From Stenotrophomonas sp. UBA2629 (GTDB taxonomy: Bacteria > Pseudomonadota > Gammaproteobacteria > Xanthomonadales > Xanthomonadaceae), in assembly GCA_002359895.1 (NCBI GenBank), contig DEOB01000010.1:1-64000 (forward strand): 64,000 nt of DNA, in the 5' to 3' direction. The notes under the pieces were generated by a model that saw only the letters and a program-made list of their open reading frames with translations, had not been told where the DNA came from and did not search any database. Shown here one piece after another: positions 51,583 through 60,669 of this stretch (position 1 is the stretch's first letter; every line of letters begins with the position of its first letter). A program made the translations under genes and the position numbers.

Positions 51583-53229
51583 ATGATGGTGCGCGTTGGT
51601 GTTGCGGTTGCAGTTGCGTTGGTGACGCTGGTTGGCTGTCACAAGCGGGTGGCCGAGGCGCCCATGGCGGATTACGCGGTGGCGCCCCCGTCACCGCCAG
51701 CACCACCAGCGCCGCCGGCTTCAACCGGCATGCGCTACCGGATGGCCGCTCCCAGTGTTGTCGTCACTGGCTCGCAGATTGCTCAGCCGGTCAACACCGA
51801 AGTCTATGCGCGGCCGGACGACAATCCGGTCAAGCGCACCACCGAGCAACCGCTGTCCACCTTCTCGGTGGATGTGGATACCGGCAGTTACAGCAATGTG
51901 CGGCGCATGTTGGAACGTGGCGTGCGGCCACCGGCCGATTCGGTGCGCGCCGAAGAGTTCATCAACTACTTCAACTACAACTACGCCGTGCCGGCCGACC
52001 AGACCGAGCCGTTCCGCGTGCACACCGAGCTGGCCGCCGCGCCGTGGGATAAGCGCAAGCAGGTATTGATGATCGGCATCAAGGGCTACGAGCAGCCGCA
52101 CGCAACGCTGCCGCCGATGAACCTGGTGTTCCTGATTGATACCTCCGGCTCGATGTATGCCGACGACAAACTGCCGCTGCTCAAGCGCGCGTTCGCGCAG
52201 TTGGTGCCGCAGCTGCGCAGCCAGGACCGCGTGGCCATTGTTTCCTACGCCGGTTCTGCTGGCTTGGTATTGGAGCCGACCAGCGGCAATGAGCACGGCA
52301 AGATCCTTGCCGCACTGGAACAACTGCAGGCCTCCGGCAGCACCAACGGTGGCGCCGGTATCGAGTTGGCCTATGCGATGGCCCGGCAATCGTTTGTGGC
52401 AGGCGGCGCCAACCGCGTCATTCTGGCCACCGATGGTGATTTCAATGTGGGCATCGCTAGCCGCGAAGCGCTGGAGACGTTGGTAGCCGACCGCCGCAAG
52501 AGCGGCATCGCATTGACCACGCTGGGCTTTGGCACCGGTAACTACAACGACGCAATGGCCGAGCGTCTGGCGGATGTGGGCGACGGCAATCATGCCTATA
52601 TCGACAGCCTGTCCGAAGCGCGTCGCGTGCTGGTGCGTGAGATGGGCAGCACCTTGTTCACCATCGCCCGTGACGTGAAGATACAGGTCGAGTTCAACCC
52701 GGCACGCGTATCCGAATATCGCTTGATCGGCTACGAAAACCGCGTGCTCAACAACGCTGATTTTGCCAACGACAAGGTGGATGCCGGCGATATCGGCCCG
52801 GGCCATGAAGTCACCGCACTGTACGAGATCGTGCCGGTGGGCAGTGGCGCCGAGCAGTTGCCTGCGTTGCGCTATGGCGACAAGAGCGCTGCAACGAACG
52901 CGCATGGCGATGAGGTTGCCGAGGTGCGTCTGCGCTACAAACTGCCAGATGCCGATACCAGCAGGTTGATCACGCGGCCGATTCTGGCCAGCAGCCTGCG
53001 TGCCACACCGAGCGCGTCATTGCGCTTTGCCTCGGCAGTAGCCGGCTTTGCCGATGCCCTGCGTGGTGGTGAGCGTATGCCTGGTTGGAGTTGGGAGCAG
53101 ATACTGTCCACCGCGCGCGATGCACGTGGTGAAGATCCCGAGGGCGAGCGTGCGCAGTTCATCCAGTTGCTGCGGGCCGGGCAGGCGCTGGTCGAGCAGC
53201 CCAAGCCGGGCGCAAGCACCGGCCAGTGA
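51583..53229 (+). CDS. YfbK-like von Willebrand factor A lipoprotein
   Basis: A 548-residue envelope lipoprotein. The ATG has AAGGAG upstream and gives MMVRVGVAVAVALVTLVGC with lipobox LVGC (C19), then a Pro/Ala-rich linker. The VWF-N domain (about 70-150) contains STFSVDVDTGSYSNVRRML and EEFINYFNY, the VWA domain (about 178-360) has an intact MIDAS motif DTSGSM, with T/D in ILATDGDFNVG, and a DUF3520 C-terminal region follows. The architecture equals E. coli YfbK. It probably binds metal-dependent ligands; the role is unknown. Confidence 0.92.
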   Translation: MMVRVGVAVAVALVTLVGCHKRVAEAPMADYAVAPPSPPAPPAPPASTGMRYRMAAPSVVVTGSQIAQPVNTEVYARPDDNPVKRTTEQPLSTFSVDVDTGSYSNVRRMLERGVRPPADSVRAEEFINYFNYNYAVPADQTEPFRVHTELAAAPWDKRKQVLMIGIKGYEQPHATLPPMNLVFLIDTSGSMYADDKLPLLKRAFAQLVPQLRSQDRVAIVSYAGSAGLVLEPTSGNEHGKILAALEQLQASGSTNGGAGIELAYAMARQSFVAGGANRVILATDGDFNVGIASREALETLVADRRKSGIALTTLGFGTGNYNDAMAERLADVGDGNHAYIDSLSEARRVLVREMGSTLFTIARDVKIQVEFNPARVSEYRLIGYENRVLNNADFANDKVDAGDIGPGHEVTALYEIVPVGSGAEQLPALRYGDKSAATNAHGDEVAEVRLRYKLPDADTSRLITRPILASSLRATPSASLRFASAVAGFADALRGGERMPGWSWEQILSTARDARGEDPEGERAQFIQLLRAGQALVEQPKPGASTGQ

Positions 53230-53275
53230 TGTCGCTGCGACGGCCGCGATAGCGGTTTTGCGCTGATTTCGGTGG

Positions 53276-53311
53276 GACGTTGAGAGACAGTGGCTCCGTG
53301 CTCTCAACGTC
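53276..53311. repeat. 11-bp inverted repeat between the VWA and lipase genes
   Basis: GACGTTGAGAG pairs exactly with its complement around a 14-base loop, about 47 bases past the VWA stop. No T tract follows, so its role as terminator or operator is open. Confidence 0.6.
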
Positions 53312-53441
53312 GGCCAAGCGCGCGATGCATCACGCGGTACATCAATCCCGTTCACAACGGTTTCCGCTACGATCCGGTGCAGGCGCCTGCGGGGATTGTC
53401 GCGGGCAGGGTGGGGTCCCTTGGTCCGACGGAGCTGCTGGC

Positions 53442-54569
53442 ATGAGAACAACGTTGCATGGCGTGGTTGCATTCGTGTTGTTGGTCATTCTGTGTGGCAT
53501 GGCGGCCCCCACCATCGCAGCCTCGCCGGGCACGCTGCTCAATGCGACGCCGATGCAGGACGCACCTGCGGGCGCAAAGGCGTGGCGCATCCGTTACGAG
53601 ACCACGGATGTCGATGGCATGCGCACGCAGTCCAGCGGCGTGCTGGTGGTGCCCGATGGCGCTGCGCCGGCTGCAGGGCGCGATGTGGTGGCGTGGGCGC
53701 ATGGCACCGTGGGCATTGCATCAAGCTGCACGCCCATCCGTACGCTGGACCAGATACCCGGCCTGACCGACATGCTGGCGCGCGGTTGGGTAGTGGTGGC
53801 CAGCGACTACCCCGGGCTGGGTACGCGTGGCCCGCATGCCTACCTGGTGGGCGATGCGGCCGCTGCGGCGGTGTTGGATTCGGTACGCGCGGCGCGCAAT
53901 TTCGCGGCCGCGCGCGCTGGCCAGCGCTTCGTGGCCTGGGGCCATTCGCAGGGCGGGCATGCAGCGTTGTTCACCGGGTTGCGTGCCAAAGCCTACGCGC
54001 CGGAACTGCAACTGTTGGGTGTGGCAGCGGTGTCGCCGCCTACCGAACTTGCCGAGAACATGAAACAAGCCGACGCCACCGTGCGCGCGATGCTCACCGC
54101 GTTCACAGCGGAAAGCTGGTCGAAGGTCTACAAGGCCGACATCTCCACCCTTGCCGACCGCACCACGCGCGGTGTGATTGAACGCGTCACCCGTGCCTGC
54201 GAAGGCGACCGGGTGTCAGCGGGTGGCGTGGTGCGGGTGCTGCGGTTGCGCCTGCGGCTTGGCCACCTGGACTTGAGTGGGCGTGCGCCGTGGGACGGGT
54301 TGATGGCGCGCAATTCGTTGAACGCGTTGGATGCGGCAAGCCCCCCAGCGCTGATCGTCCAATCCGACGGCGACAAGCTGGTGACCACGTCAGTAACGCG
54401 TGCTTTCTTTGAGCGCAGCTGCCAACGCGGTGCGGTTGCGCGTTACATCGCCTTGCCCAGCGCCGACCACGCAACCACCGCCATTGCAGCAACCACCGAT
54501 ACGATTGGGTGGATCGCACTGCGCTTCGCAGGGCAGCCCGCGTCGAGTGACTGTCCCACGCCGAGCTGA
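53442..54569 (+). CDS. Secreted alpha/beta hydrolase (secretory-lipase-like)
   Basis: A 375-residue secreted hydrolase. The signal peptide (1-26, about GMAAPTIA) is followed by an alpha/beta core: DVVAWAHGTVGIASSCTP, SDYPGLGTRGPHAYLVG, and the nucleophile elbow WGHSQGGHAAL with S169. A lid-like helical region (about 205-260) and a last ALIVQSDGDKLVTTS (Asp) and PSADHATTA (His) complete the triad. The pattern is that of the LIP/secretory-lipase family. A Cys pair near the ends (C96, C371) may form a disulfide. The substrate is not known. Confidence 0.88.
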   Translation: MRTTLHGVVAFVLLVILCGMAAPTIAASPGTLLNATPMQDAPAGAKAWRIRYETTDVDGMRTQSSGVLVVPDGAAPAAGRDVVAWAHGTVGIASSCTPIRTLDQIPGLTDMLARGWVVVASDYPGLGTRGPHAYLVGDAAAAAVLDSVRAARNFAAARAGQRFVAWGHSQGGHAALFTGLRAKAYAPELQLLGVAAVSPPTELAENMKQADATVRAMLTAFTAESWSKVYKADISTLADRTTRGVIERVTRACEGDRVSAGGVVRVLRLRLRLGHLDLSGRAPWDGLMARNSLNALDAASPPALIVQSDGDKLVTTSVTRAFFERSCQRGAVARYIALPSADHATTAIAATTDTIGWIALRFAGQPASSDCPTPS

Positions 54570-54657
54570 CCGCTCAGCGCCGTGGTTGCATGGTGTGCAG
54601 GCCAGCGTTACAACGGTCGCCGCACGGGGCGTGCTCGCCCCACCCGGGAGTGAAGCC

Positions 54658-55317
54658 ATGACGCTGGCGTTCTATGGTCATCCGTTCTCTTCGTACACGC
54701 AGAAAGTGCTGATCGCGTTGTATGAAAACGACATTGCCTTTGAGTTCCGCTGTCTGAGCCCGGAGACGCCGGAACACGCCGCCGAATGGCTGCGGCGCTG
54801 GCCGGTAGGCAAGTTCCCGCTGCTGCTGGATGGCGACAACGCAGTGGTGGAAACCAGCATCATCATCGAGTACCTACAGCAGATACGGCCCGGCGCGGTA
54901 CGGCTGCTGCCCGATGATGCGCGTCAGGCATTGGACGTACGCTTTCTTGACCGCTTCTTTGACCTGCATGTGATGAGCCCGGTGCAGCATGCGGTGGCCG
55001 GCGCCTTGACGGGTGATGCGGACAAGGCCCGTGATGCATTGGCGCATGCACGCGACAAACTGGAGCTGGCTTACGCTTGGGCGGAAATCCAGTTGTCGGG
55101 ACGCACCTGGGCCTGCGGCGAGGCATTCACCCTGGCCGATTGCGCCGCTGCGCCGTCGCTGTTCTACGCCGACTGGGTGCACCGCATCGGCCAAGCCTAT
55201 CCGCTGTTGCATGCGTATCGTGCGCGCCTGTTGGCACGGCCATCATTCGCGCGTGCCGTGGAGGAGGCCCGCCCTTATCGGCCGCTGTTTCCGTTGGGCG
55301 CACCTGATCGCGATTGA
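54658..55317 (+). CDS. Glutathione S-transferase family protein
   Basis: A 219-residue two-domain protein. The N-terminal thioredoxin-like domain begins MTLAFYGHPFSSYTQKVLIALYENDIAFE with S11/S12 as likely glutathione-activating residues, and shows PVGKFPLLLDGDNAVVETSIIIEYL (cis-Pro and ES-like motif). The helical C-terminal domain has TLADCAAAPSLFYADWV. The mix is typical of the beta/theta-like GST class of proteobacteria. It is convergent with the DUF1428 gene. Confidence 0.9.
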   Translation: MTLAFYGHPFSSYTQKVLIALYENDIAFEFRCLSPETPEHAAEWLRRWPVGKFPLLLDGDNAVVETSIIIEYLQQIRPGAVRLLPDDARQALDVRFLDRFFDLHVMSPVQHAVAGALTGDADKARDALAHARDKLELAYAWAEIQLSGRTWACGEAFTLADCAAAPSLFYADWVHRIGQAYPLLHAYRARLLARPSFARAVEEARPYRPLFPLGAPDRD

Positions 55318-55342
55318 GCGCGCGCGGCAGGCGCGCGCTCAA
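55314..55342. terminator. Bidirectional terminator between GST and DUF1428 genes
   Basis: A 12-bp perfect stem (TTGAGCGCGCGC with its complement) around 5 bases, with the 5' arm overlapping the GST stop. Tails are weakly T-rich. Confidence 0.65.
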
Positions 55343-55352
55343 TGCCTATGCG

Positions 55353-55712
55353 TTATTTCGTCAACTCCAATAGCGGCGAAAAGCCGCCATAGATAAGCCG
55401 CTTGCCATCGAACGGCATGGGGTTGGTGGCCGGATCCATGCGCGGGTCGTCCATCATCTTCTGCATGCCGGCATCGCGTGTGGCCTTGTCGGGCCACTCG
55501 ATCCACGAGAACACCACCGTCTCGTCATCCTTGGCCTGCACCGCGCGGAAGAAATCGGTGAGCTGGCCGTGCGGCACATCATCGCCCCAACATTCGACCA
55601 CGCGTAACGCGCCAAATTCGATGAACAGCGCATCGCCGGTACGCGCGTGGGTGAGAAATTTTTCTTTGTTGGCCGTGGGCACGGCGGCAATGAAACCATC
55701 GACATAGGACAT
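55353..55712 (-). CDS. DUF1428 (YbaA-like) family protein
   Basis: A 119-residue cytoplasmic protein starting MSYVDGFIAAVPTANKEKFLTHARTGDALFIEFGALRVVECWGDDVPHGQLTDFFRAV. The segment FSWIEWPDKATRDAGMQKMMDDPRM and the ending GKRLIYGGFSPLLEL define DUF1428, a dimeric alpha/beta-barrel fold. No catalytic residue is known and the function is unknown. It is convergent with the GST gene. Confidence 0.93.
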   Translation of the reverse strand: MSYVDGFIAAVPTANKEKFLTHARTGDALFIEFGALRVVECWGDDVPHGQLTDFFRAVQAKDDETVVFSWIEWPDKATRDAGMQKMMDDPRMDPATNPMPFDGKRLIYGGFSPLLELTK

Positions 55713-55918
55713 GGTTGGCCTCGCTTGGGCAATGACGGCGGTGATGGCCGGCTTCGGTTCGCCGGTGCAGGTTGTGCCGGGAGGGACACATTGGCGCCTT
55801 GTCTGTTGCGAAAATGTGGACGGCGCGCGAACGGAAGAAGATGAATGTGAAGCGGTGCCCGTACAGGCCGAACGGTTGGCTTACCATCGGCCAACATTCA
55901 ACCAGGCAGGGAGGCTGT

Positions 55919-56431
55919 ATGGCAGTTGTGAAGACTTATCGGCACGCAGTGCTGGCGATGGCATGTGTGATGGGGTTGGCGGCCTGCGGTGGCACCGCGC
56001 CGGCTCCCGCTGAGACGACGGCACCGGTGGCCCAAGCGCCTGCCGCAGCAGAACCGACGGTGGCCGAAGACGCTGTTGCCGCGCCCGTGCCGGTAACCGA
56101 TGCGGCAACCACGCAGGCCTGCATGATTGCCGGCGAATTCACGATCATGGGCAATACCCTGCGTTCGCGTGACTGCATGCAGACCAACGCCGCGTCGGGC
56201 GACGGCGATCTGAAACCGCTGTGCGAGGGCTTGGCGCAGACTTCCGCGCAGATGGGCGGCAAGGCAGGCGAAGTCACCTATATGGCAGCTTGCCCATCAC
56301 CGTCGCAGGGCAGCTGCAAAGGACTGTTTGGCGGCAAATTTGATGGCCATTACTACGAACGCAGCGCAGAGGATGTAGCCGGGTTGCCGGCAAGCTGTGA
56401 GATGGGGGGCGGTACCTGGGTGGCGGGCTGA
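55919..56431 (+). CDS. Cys-containing lipoprotein of unknown function
   Basis: A 170-residue lipoprotein. AGGGAGG precedes the ATG; the signal ends with lipobox LAAC (C23), followed by an Ala/Pro/Glu-rich linker to about residue 65. The compact remainder holds several Cys in QACMIAGEF, SRDCMQTN, PLCEGLAQTS, MAACPSPSQGSCKGLFGGKFDGHYYERS and ASCEMGGG, consistent with a disulfide-stabilised periplasmic domain. I do not recognise a family. Confidence 0.75.
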   Translation: MAVVKTYRHAVLAMACVMGLAACGGTAPAPAETTAPVAQAPAAAEPTVAEDAVAAPVPVTDAATTQACMIAGEFTIMGNTLRSRDCMQTNAASGDGDLKPLCEGLAQTSAQMGGKAGEVTYMAACPSPSQGSCKGLFGGKFDGHYYERSAEDVAGLPASCEMGGGTWVAG

Positions 56432-56448
56432 CGCCCGCCCGCGCCCGC

Positions 56449-57438
56449 TCAGCTGGGCTGCAGTTTGGCCCAGCGTCCGCCTTGCTGCAGCATCACTTCA
56501 AAGCGCGCCCAGTGGCGCAGTTCATCGGCAGTGGCATGGCCGATGTTGCCGATGCCGTCGCCCGCAACCACGGCATAGACCAACCGTTGCGGTGTGGGGC
56601 CTTCCAGTTCCGGTGTGACCGACACGCGACGTACGCTCCAGGCGCGGCCCAATCGGCCATTGCTGTAATAGCGGCCGGCTTCGATCAACGCCGGGTGCAA
56701 TGCATCGCGTTCGGCATGCTGCTTGGCCAGCTCCAGCAGCTCGGTGAGGTTGTCCTCGGTGATATCCACGAATGAGTTGAGCTGGCTGATGGCGGCGTGG
56801 AAATCCTCTTGCGTGAGGTCAACACTGCGCTGTGCCGATGCCACCGAAGCGGGTTGTTGCTGGCGCCGACGATGCAGGTGCACCGGATAACGCCGCCACG
56901 CGAAGCAGGCGTTGAACAGCACCGCTGCCGTCAGGATGGCAGCGACATTGATCGCAACCGGCGTGAGCAGATACTGATAGCCCAAGGCATGCACGTCGCT
57001 GCCACCAATCACCGCCGCCAACGCGGTGGCACCGCCGGGCGGATGAATGCAGCGCAGGTAATGCATGGCGCCCACCGCCAGACCCACAGCCAATGCACCG
57101 GTCCACACCTGGTCAGGTGCAAGTTTCTGACAGGTCACGCCGATGAATGCCGAGACCAGATGCCCTGCAATCACCGACCACGGTTGCGACAGCGCACCGT
57201 GCGGCACGGCAAATACCAATACCGCCGAGGCGCCCATCGACGCCAACAGAATCGCGCCACCGGCCGCGCCGGCAAAGCCATGCGGGAAGCACCAATGGGT
57301 GAGCTGGTAGACCACGGTGATGCCGATCAGGGCGCCCAATGCCGATATCCACTTCTCGCCGTGGTTGGTCTGGTTGCGCTCGATGCTCAGCCAGTTACGC
57401 AGGGTCAATACCAGTGGGGCGGCGGATTTCATTAGCAT
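56449..57438 (-). CDS. HPP family inner-membrane protein
   Basis: A 329-residue protein. Four or five N-terminal membrane helices (about 25-185) include the diagnostic MHYLRCIHPPGGATAL block with HPP, and IGITVVYQLTHWC and GASAVLVFAVPHGALSQPWSVIAGHLVSAFIGV. A cytoplasmic tail (about 185-329) has acidic helices (DLTQEDFHAAISQLNSFVDITEDNLTELLELAKQHA) and ends in a small basic domain. Related proteins are linked with nitrite transport; here the substrate is unknown. Confidence 0.88.
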   Translation of the reverse strand: MLMKSAAPLVLTLRNWLSIERNQTNHGEKWISALGALIGITVVYQLTHWCFPHGFAGAAGGAILLASMGASAVLVFAVPHGALSQPWSVIAGHLVSAFIGVTCQKLAPDQVWTGALAVGLAVGAMHYLRCIHPPGGATALAAVIGGSDVHALGYQYLLTPVAINVAAILTAAVLFNACFAWRRYPVHLHRRRQQQPASVASAQRSVDLTQEDFHAAISQLNSFVDITEDNLTELLELAKQHAERDALHPALIEAGRYYSNGRLGRAWSVRRVSVTPELEGPTPQRLVYAVVAGDGIGNIGHATADELRHWARFEVMLQQGGRWAKLQPS

Positions 57439-57721
57439 GGTGCAAGCGGGGGTGCGCTATTTTGCCGTTGTTGATGGCCCCCGTAACGTACCCATACCGG
57501 CCAATTGCACGCTGCACTTATGTGTATACGTTTGGTTGATATGCCCTGCAGGACGAACGGGGCGGGTGGAAGCACATCCCGGCAAATGCGTAATGCCCGG
57601 ATTTCCGCATTTTTATGATGATTTGACGCCACGCCCGTGGTGACGCCATCGCCGGTTTATGCGTGCTGACGACATCATTTCCACAAGGCCACGCAATGTG
57701 TGCGGCCACTCTGGAAACCTG

Positions 57722-58423
57722 ATGAGAAACCCCCGAAACGCGATTCGTCTTGGCTGCGTACTGCTGGCCGTTGTGGCTGCCACCGGCAGCGCCGCCGCTT
57801 ACGACCTCAGCGGCAATGCCGCGCTCACCAGTGACTACCTCTGGCGCGGCTCCAGCCAAAGCCAAGGCGATGCCGCCGTGCAGGCTGGCTTCAAGCTGGC
57901 TACCGACAGCGGCTTTTATGCCTCGATGTGGGGCTCCAGCGTGGAGTTCGCGCCCGACACCCATGCCAGCAGTGAGCTGGATTTCAGCTTGGGCTGGGCC
58001 GGGCAGCTGAGCCAGGACTGGGCGCTGGATGGCAATGTGCTGCATTACCGCTACCCCTCCACCACGGTTGATCTGAACTGGACCGAGCTCAACACCACGC
58101 TGACCTGGAGGAACACTTATTGGCTGTCACTGGCATGGTCGCCGCAGGCGCTGGGCACGGCACAGGACGGCATCTACAGCCAGCTCGGCGTGCGTATGCC
58201 GGTGAATGAACACCTTCGTCTGGAGGCGATGGCGGGCTATTACACGCTGCAGAGCGCACGCGGCGGTGGCTATGCGCATGGGCAGTTGAATGCGATATGG
58301 GCGCTCACCGCGCCGCTGGAGCTGCGGCTCAGCGCGCATGCCAGCGACCGTCATGCGCGGGCATTGTTTGGCAAAGAGCTGGCGGGCAGCCGTTGGGAGG
58401 TGGCGCTGCAGGGCGCGTTCTGA
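57722..58423 (+). CDS. TorF family putative porin (Gcw_chp)
   Basis: A 233-residue outer-membrane beta barrel. The start at 57722 gives MRNPRNAIRLGCVLLAVVAATGSAAA, a signal peptide. The mature N-terminus has the Gcw_chp signature NAALTSDYLWRGSSQSQGDAAVQAGFKL, and the last residue is Phe (VALQGAF). The family is a group of small porin-like proteins of uncertain substrate. It stands alone. Confidence 0.88.
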   Translation: MRNPRNAIRLGCVLLAVVAATGSAAAYDLSGNAALTSDYLWRGSSQSQGDAAVQAGFKLATDSGFYASMWGSSVEFAPDTHASSELDFSLGWAGQLSQDWALDGNVLHYRYPSTTVDLNWTELNTTLTWRNTYWLSLAWSPQALGTAQDGIYSQLGVRMPVNEHLRLEAMAGYYTLQSARGGGYAHGQLNAIWALTAPLELRLSAHASDRHARALFGKELAGSRWEVALQGAF

Positions 58424-58525
58424 GAGGGTCTTTTTGATGAACGGCCCTCATCAATCGGCGCACGGCGCATTGCGGTGGCCAGGCCGCATGCCGAAGATGG
58501 CGCGTCCCCTGCCGCAGGCCCCGCA

Positions 58526-59419
58526 ATGCCCCGCGAGAACCTCAATGATCTGGTGGCCTTCGTCACCATTGCCCGCGAAGGCAGCTTCACCCGCGCTGCT
58601 GCACAGCTTGGCGTGTCGCAATCGGCGCTCAGCCACACGGTGCGTGGGCTGGAGGCGCGTCTGGGCATCCGCCTGTTGACCCGCACCACGCGCAGCGTGT
58701 CGATGACCGAGGCCGGCGAGCAGTTGTACGAATCGGTGGCGCCGCGCCTGGAGGAAATCCAGGCCGAGCTGGTGATGATGGGCCAGTTCCGCGATGTGCC
58801 CGCCGGCACCGTGCGCATCAACACCGCCGGCCATGCGGCGGATCTGTATATCTGGCCCAAGCTGTTGCAGGTATTGCCGCAGTACCCGGAGTTGAAGGTC
58901 GAGGTGATTGTCGATTACGGCCTCACCGACATTGTGGCCGAGCGTTTTGATATCGGCATCCGGCTGGGCGAGCACCTGGCGCTGGATATGATCGCGGTGC
59001 CGATCAGCCCGCGGCAGCGCGTGGCCGTGGTGGCGGCGCCGGCGTACTTCCAGCAGCACGGCGTGCCGCAGCAGCCGGCGCAGCTGGAGATGCACAACTG
59101 CATCGGCCTGCGCCTGCCCACCCATGGCGGCCTGCTGCAGTGGGAGTTCGACAAGGCCGGCGAGCAGTGCCGGCTGCGTGTGAGCGGGCAATGGACCTTC
59201 AATGGCAGCGCGCCGGCCCTGCGCGCGGCATTGGCCGGCGCCGGCCTGGCCTACCTGCCCGAGGACATGGTGCTGGAACACATCGCCGCCGGCCGCCTGC
59301 AACGTGTGCTGGAAGACTGGTGCGAGCCGTATGACGGCTACTACGCCTACTACCCGAGCCGGCGGCAGACCTCGCGCGCCTTGCAGGTGGTGATCGAGGC
59401 GCTGCGCCAGCCGCTGTAA
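58526..59419 (+). CDS. LysR family transcriptional regulator
   Basis: A 297-residue activator/repressor. The N-terminal winged helix shows LNDLVAFVTIAREGSFTRAAAQLGVSQSALSHTVRGLEARLGIRLLTRTTRSVSMTEAGEQLY, the LysR signature; the co-inducer domain (about 90-290) belongs to the group with SSRRQTSRALQVVIEALR-like ends (YYPSRRQTSRALQVVIEAL). A longer start at 58475 adds a Pro/Ala-rich piece without support. It lies 184 bases before an alcohol dehydrogenase and aldo/keto reductase pair, its likely targets. Confidence 0.94.
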   Translation: MPRENLNDLVAFVTIAREGSFTRAAAQLGVSQSALSHTVRGLEARLGIRLLTRTTRSVSMTEAGEQLYESVAPRLEEIQAELVMMGQFRDVPAGTVRINTAGHAADLYIWPKLLQVLPQYPELKVEVIVDYGLTDIVAERFDIGIRLGEHLALDMIAVPISPRQRVAVVAAPAYFQQHGVPQQPAQLEMHNCIGLRLPTHGGLLQWEFDKAGEQCRLRVSGQWTFNGSAPALRAALAGAGLAYLPEDMVLEHIAAGRLQRVLEDWCEPYDGYYAYYPSRRQTSRALQVVIEALRQPL

Positions 59420-59603
59420 ACGTGGTCTTGGGGGCGACGCACAGCCGTCGCCACGGATTGATGAGCCGTATTCATTACCGCATGCCGCCGGCGCTGCTTA
59501 ATTCGTCACAGGCATCTGCCTAGACTTGCCGCCTGCCTCGTCAGGCTAGGCCGCAGGCCTGTCTGCACGGGTTTTCCGTTTTACCCGCTACAGGACGCTG
59601 CCC

Positions 59604-60656
59604 ATGAAAACCCTCGGTTATGCCGCTTTCGATACCACCTCGCCGCTGGCCCCCTATGCGTTCGAGCGCCGCGAGCTACGCGACAACGATGTGGCGATGG
59701 AGATCCTTTACTGCGGCGTCTGCCATTCGGATCTGCATACCGCCCGTAATGACTGGGGCTGGAGCTATTACCCGATCGTGCCGGGCCACGAAATTGTGGG
59801 CCGGGTGATTGCGGTTGGCCCGCAGGTCAGTCGCCACAAAGTAGGCGATCACGTTGCGGTGGGCTGCATGGTCGACAGCTGCATGGCGTGCGACCAGTGC
59901 GAGAAGGGTGAGGAGCAGCTGTGCCGCGAAGGCAACACCGGCACCTATGCCGGCGCGGACCGCATCACCGGCGAGCACACGCACGGCGGTTACTCCAAGC
60001 ACCTGGTGGTGCGCGAGGAGTTCTGCCTGCACATGCCTGCCGGCCTGGACTTGGCACGCGCAGCGCCGTTGCTGTGCGCCGGCATCACCACCTGGTCGCC
60101 GCTGCGCACCTGGAACGTGGGCCCCGGCAGCCGCGTGGGCGTGATCGGCTTGGGTGGCCTGGGCCATATGGCGGTGAAGTTGGCGGTGGGCCTGGGTGCG
60201 GACGTCACCGTGCTCAGCCGCAGCCCGTCCAAGCAGGCGGATGCATTGGCATTGGGTGCTGACCGCCTGTTGGTGTCCAGCGACGAAGCCGCGATGGCGC
60301 AGGCGCAGTCGGCGTTCGATCTGATCATCGACACCGTGCCGGTCAAGCACGAGCTGGCACCGTACCTGCCGTTGTTGGATGTGGACGGCACCTTGGTGAT
60401 TGTGGGCCAGGTAGGGCCGATGGATGAATTCAACAGCGTGCCGTTGCTGCTCGGCCGCCGCCGCATTGCCGGCTCGCCGATTGGTGGCATCCGCGAAACC
60501 CAGGAGATGCTGGATTTCTGCGCGGAGAAAAACATCCTGCCGGACTGCGAAATGATCCGCATGGAGGACATCAATCAAGCCTATGAGCGGATGGAGAAAT
60601 CAGACGTGCGCTATCGCTTCGTCATCGACATGGCCTCGTTGCCGGCACAGCAATAA
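59604..60656 (+). CDS. Zinc-dependent NAD(P)-alcohol dehydrogenase (YahK/cinnamyl type)
   Basis: A 350-residue medium-chain dehydrogenase. The catalytic zinc ligands are C40 (CGVCHSDLH), H62 and E63 (GHEIVG), and a second Cys in LLCAGITTW; the structural zinc site is C93, C96, C99, C107 (SCMACDQCEKGEEQLC). The Rossmann loop is GLGGLGHMAV. The length and the start MKTLGYAAFDTTSPLAPYAFERRELRDNDVAMEI place it with YahK/CAD-like aldehyde reductases that reduce aldehydes with NADPH. It is followed 13 bases later by the aldo/keto reductase gene, so they form an operon. Confidence 0.95.
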   Translation: MKTLGYAAFDTTSPLAPYAFERRELRDNDVAMEILYCGVCHSDLHTARNDWGWSYYPIVPGHEIVGRVIAVGPQVSRHKVGDHVAVGCMVDSCMACDQCEKGEEQLCREGNTGTYAGADRITGEHTHGGYSKHLVVREEFCLHMPAGLDLARAAPLLCAGITTWSPLRTWNVGPGSRVGVIGLGGLGHMAVKLAVGLGADVTVLSRSPSKQADALALGADRLLVSSDEAAMAQAQSAFDLIIDTVPVKHELAPYLPLLDVDGTLVIVGQVGPMDEFNSVPLLLGRRRIAGSPIGGIRETQEMLDFCAEKNILPDCEMIRMEDINQAYERMEKSDVRYRFVIDMASLPAQQ

Positions 60657-60669
60657 CGAGGACACCTCA

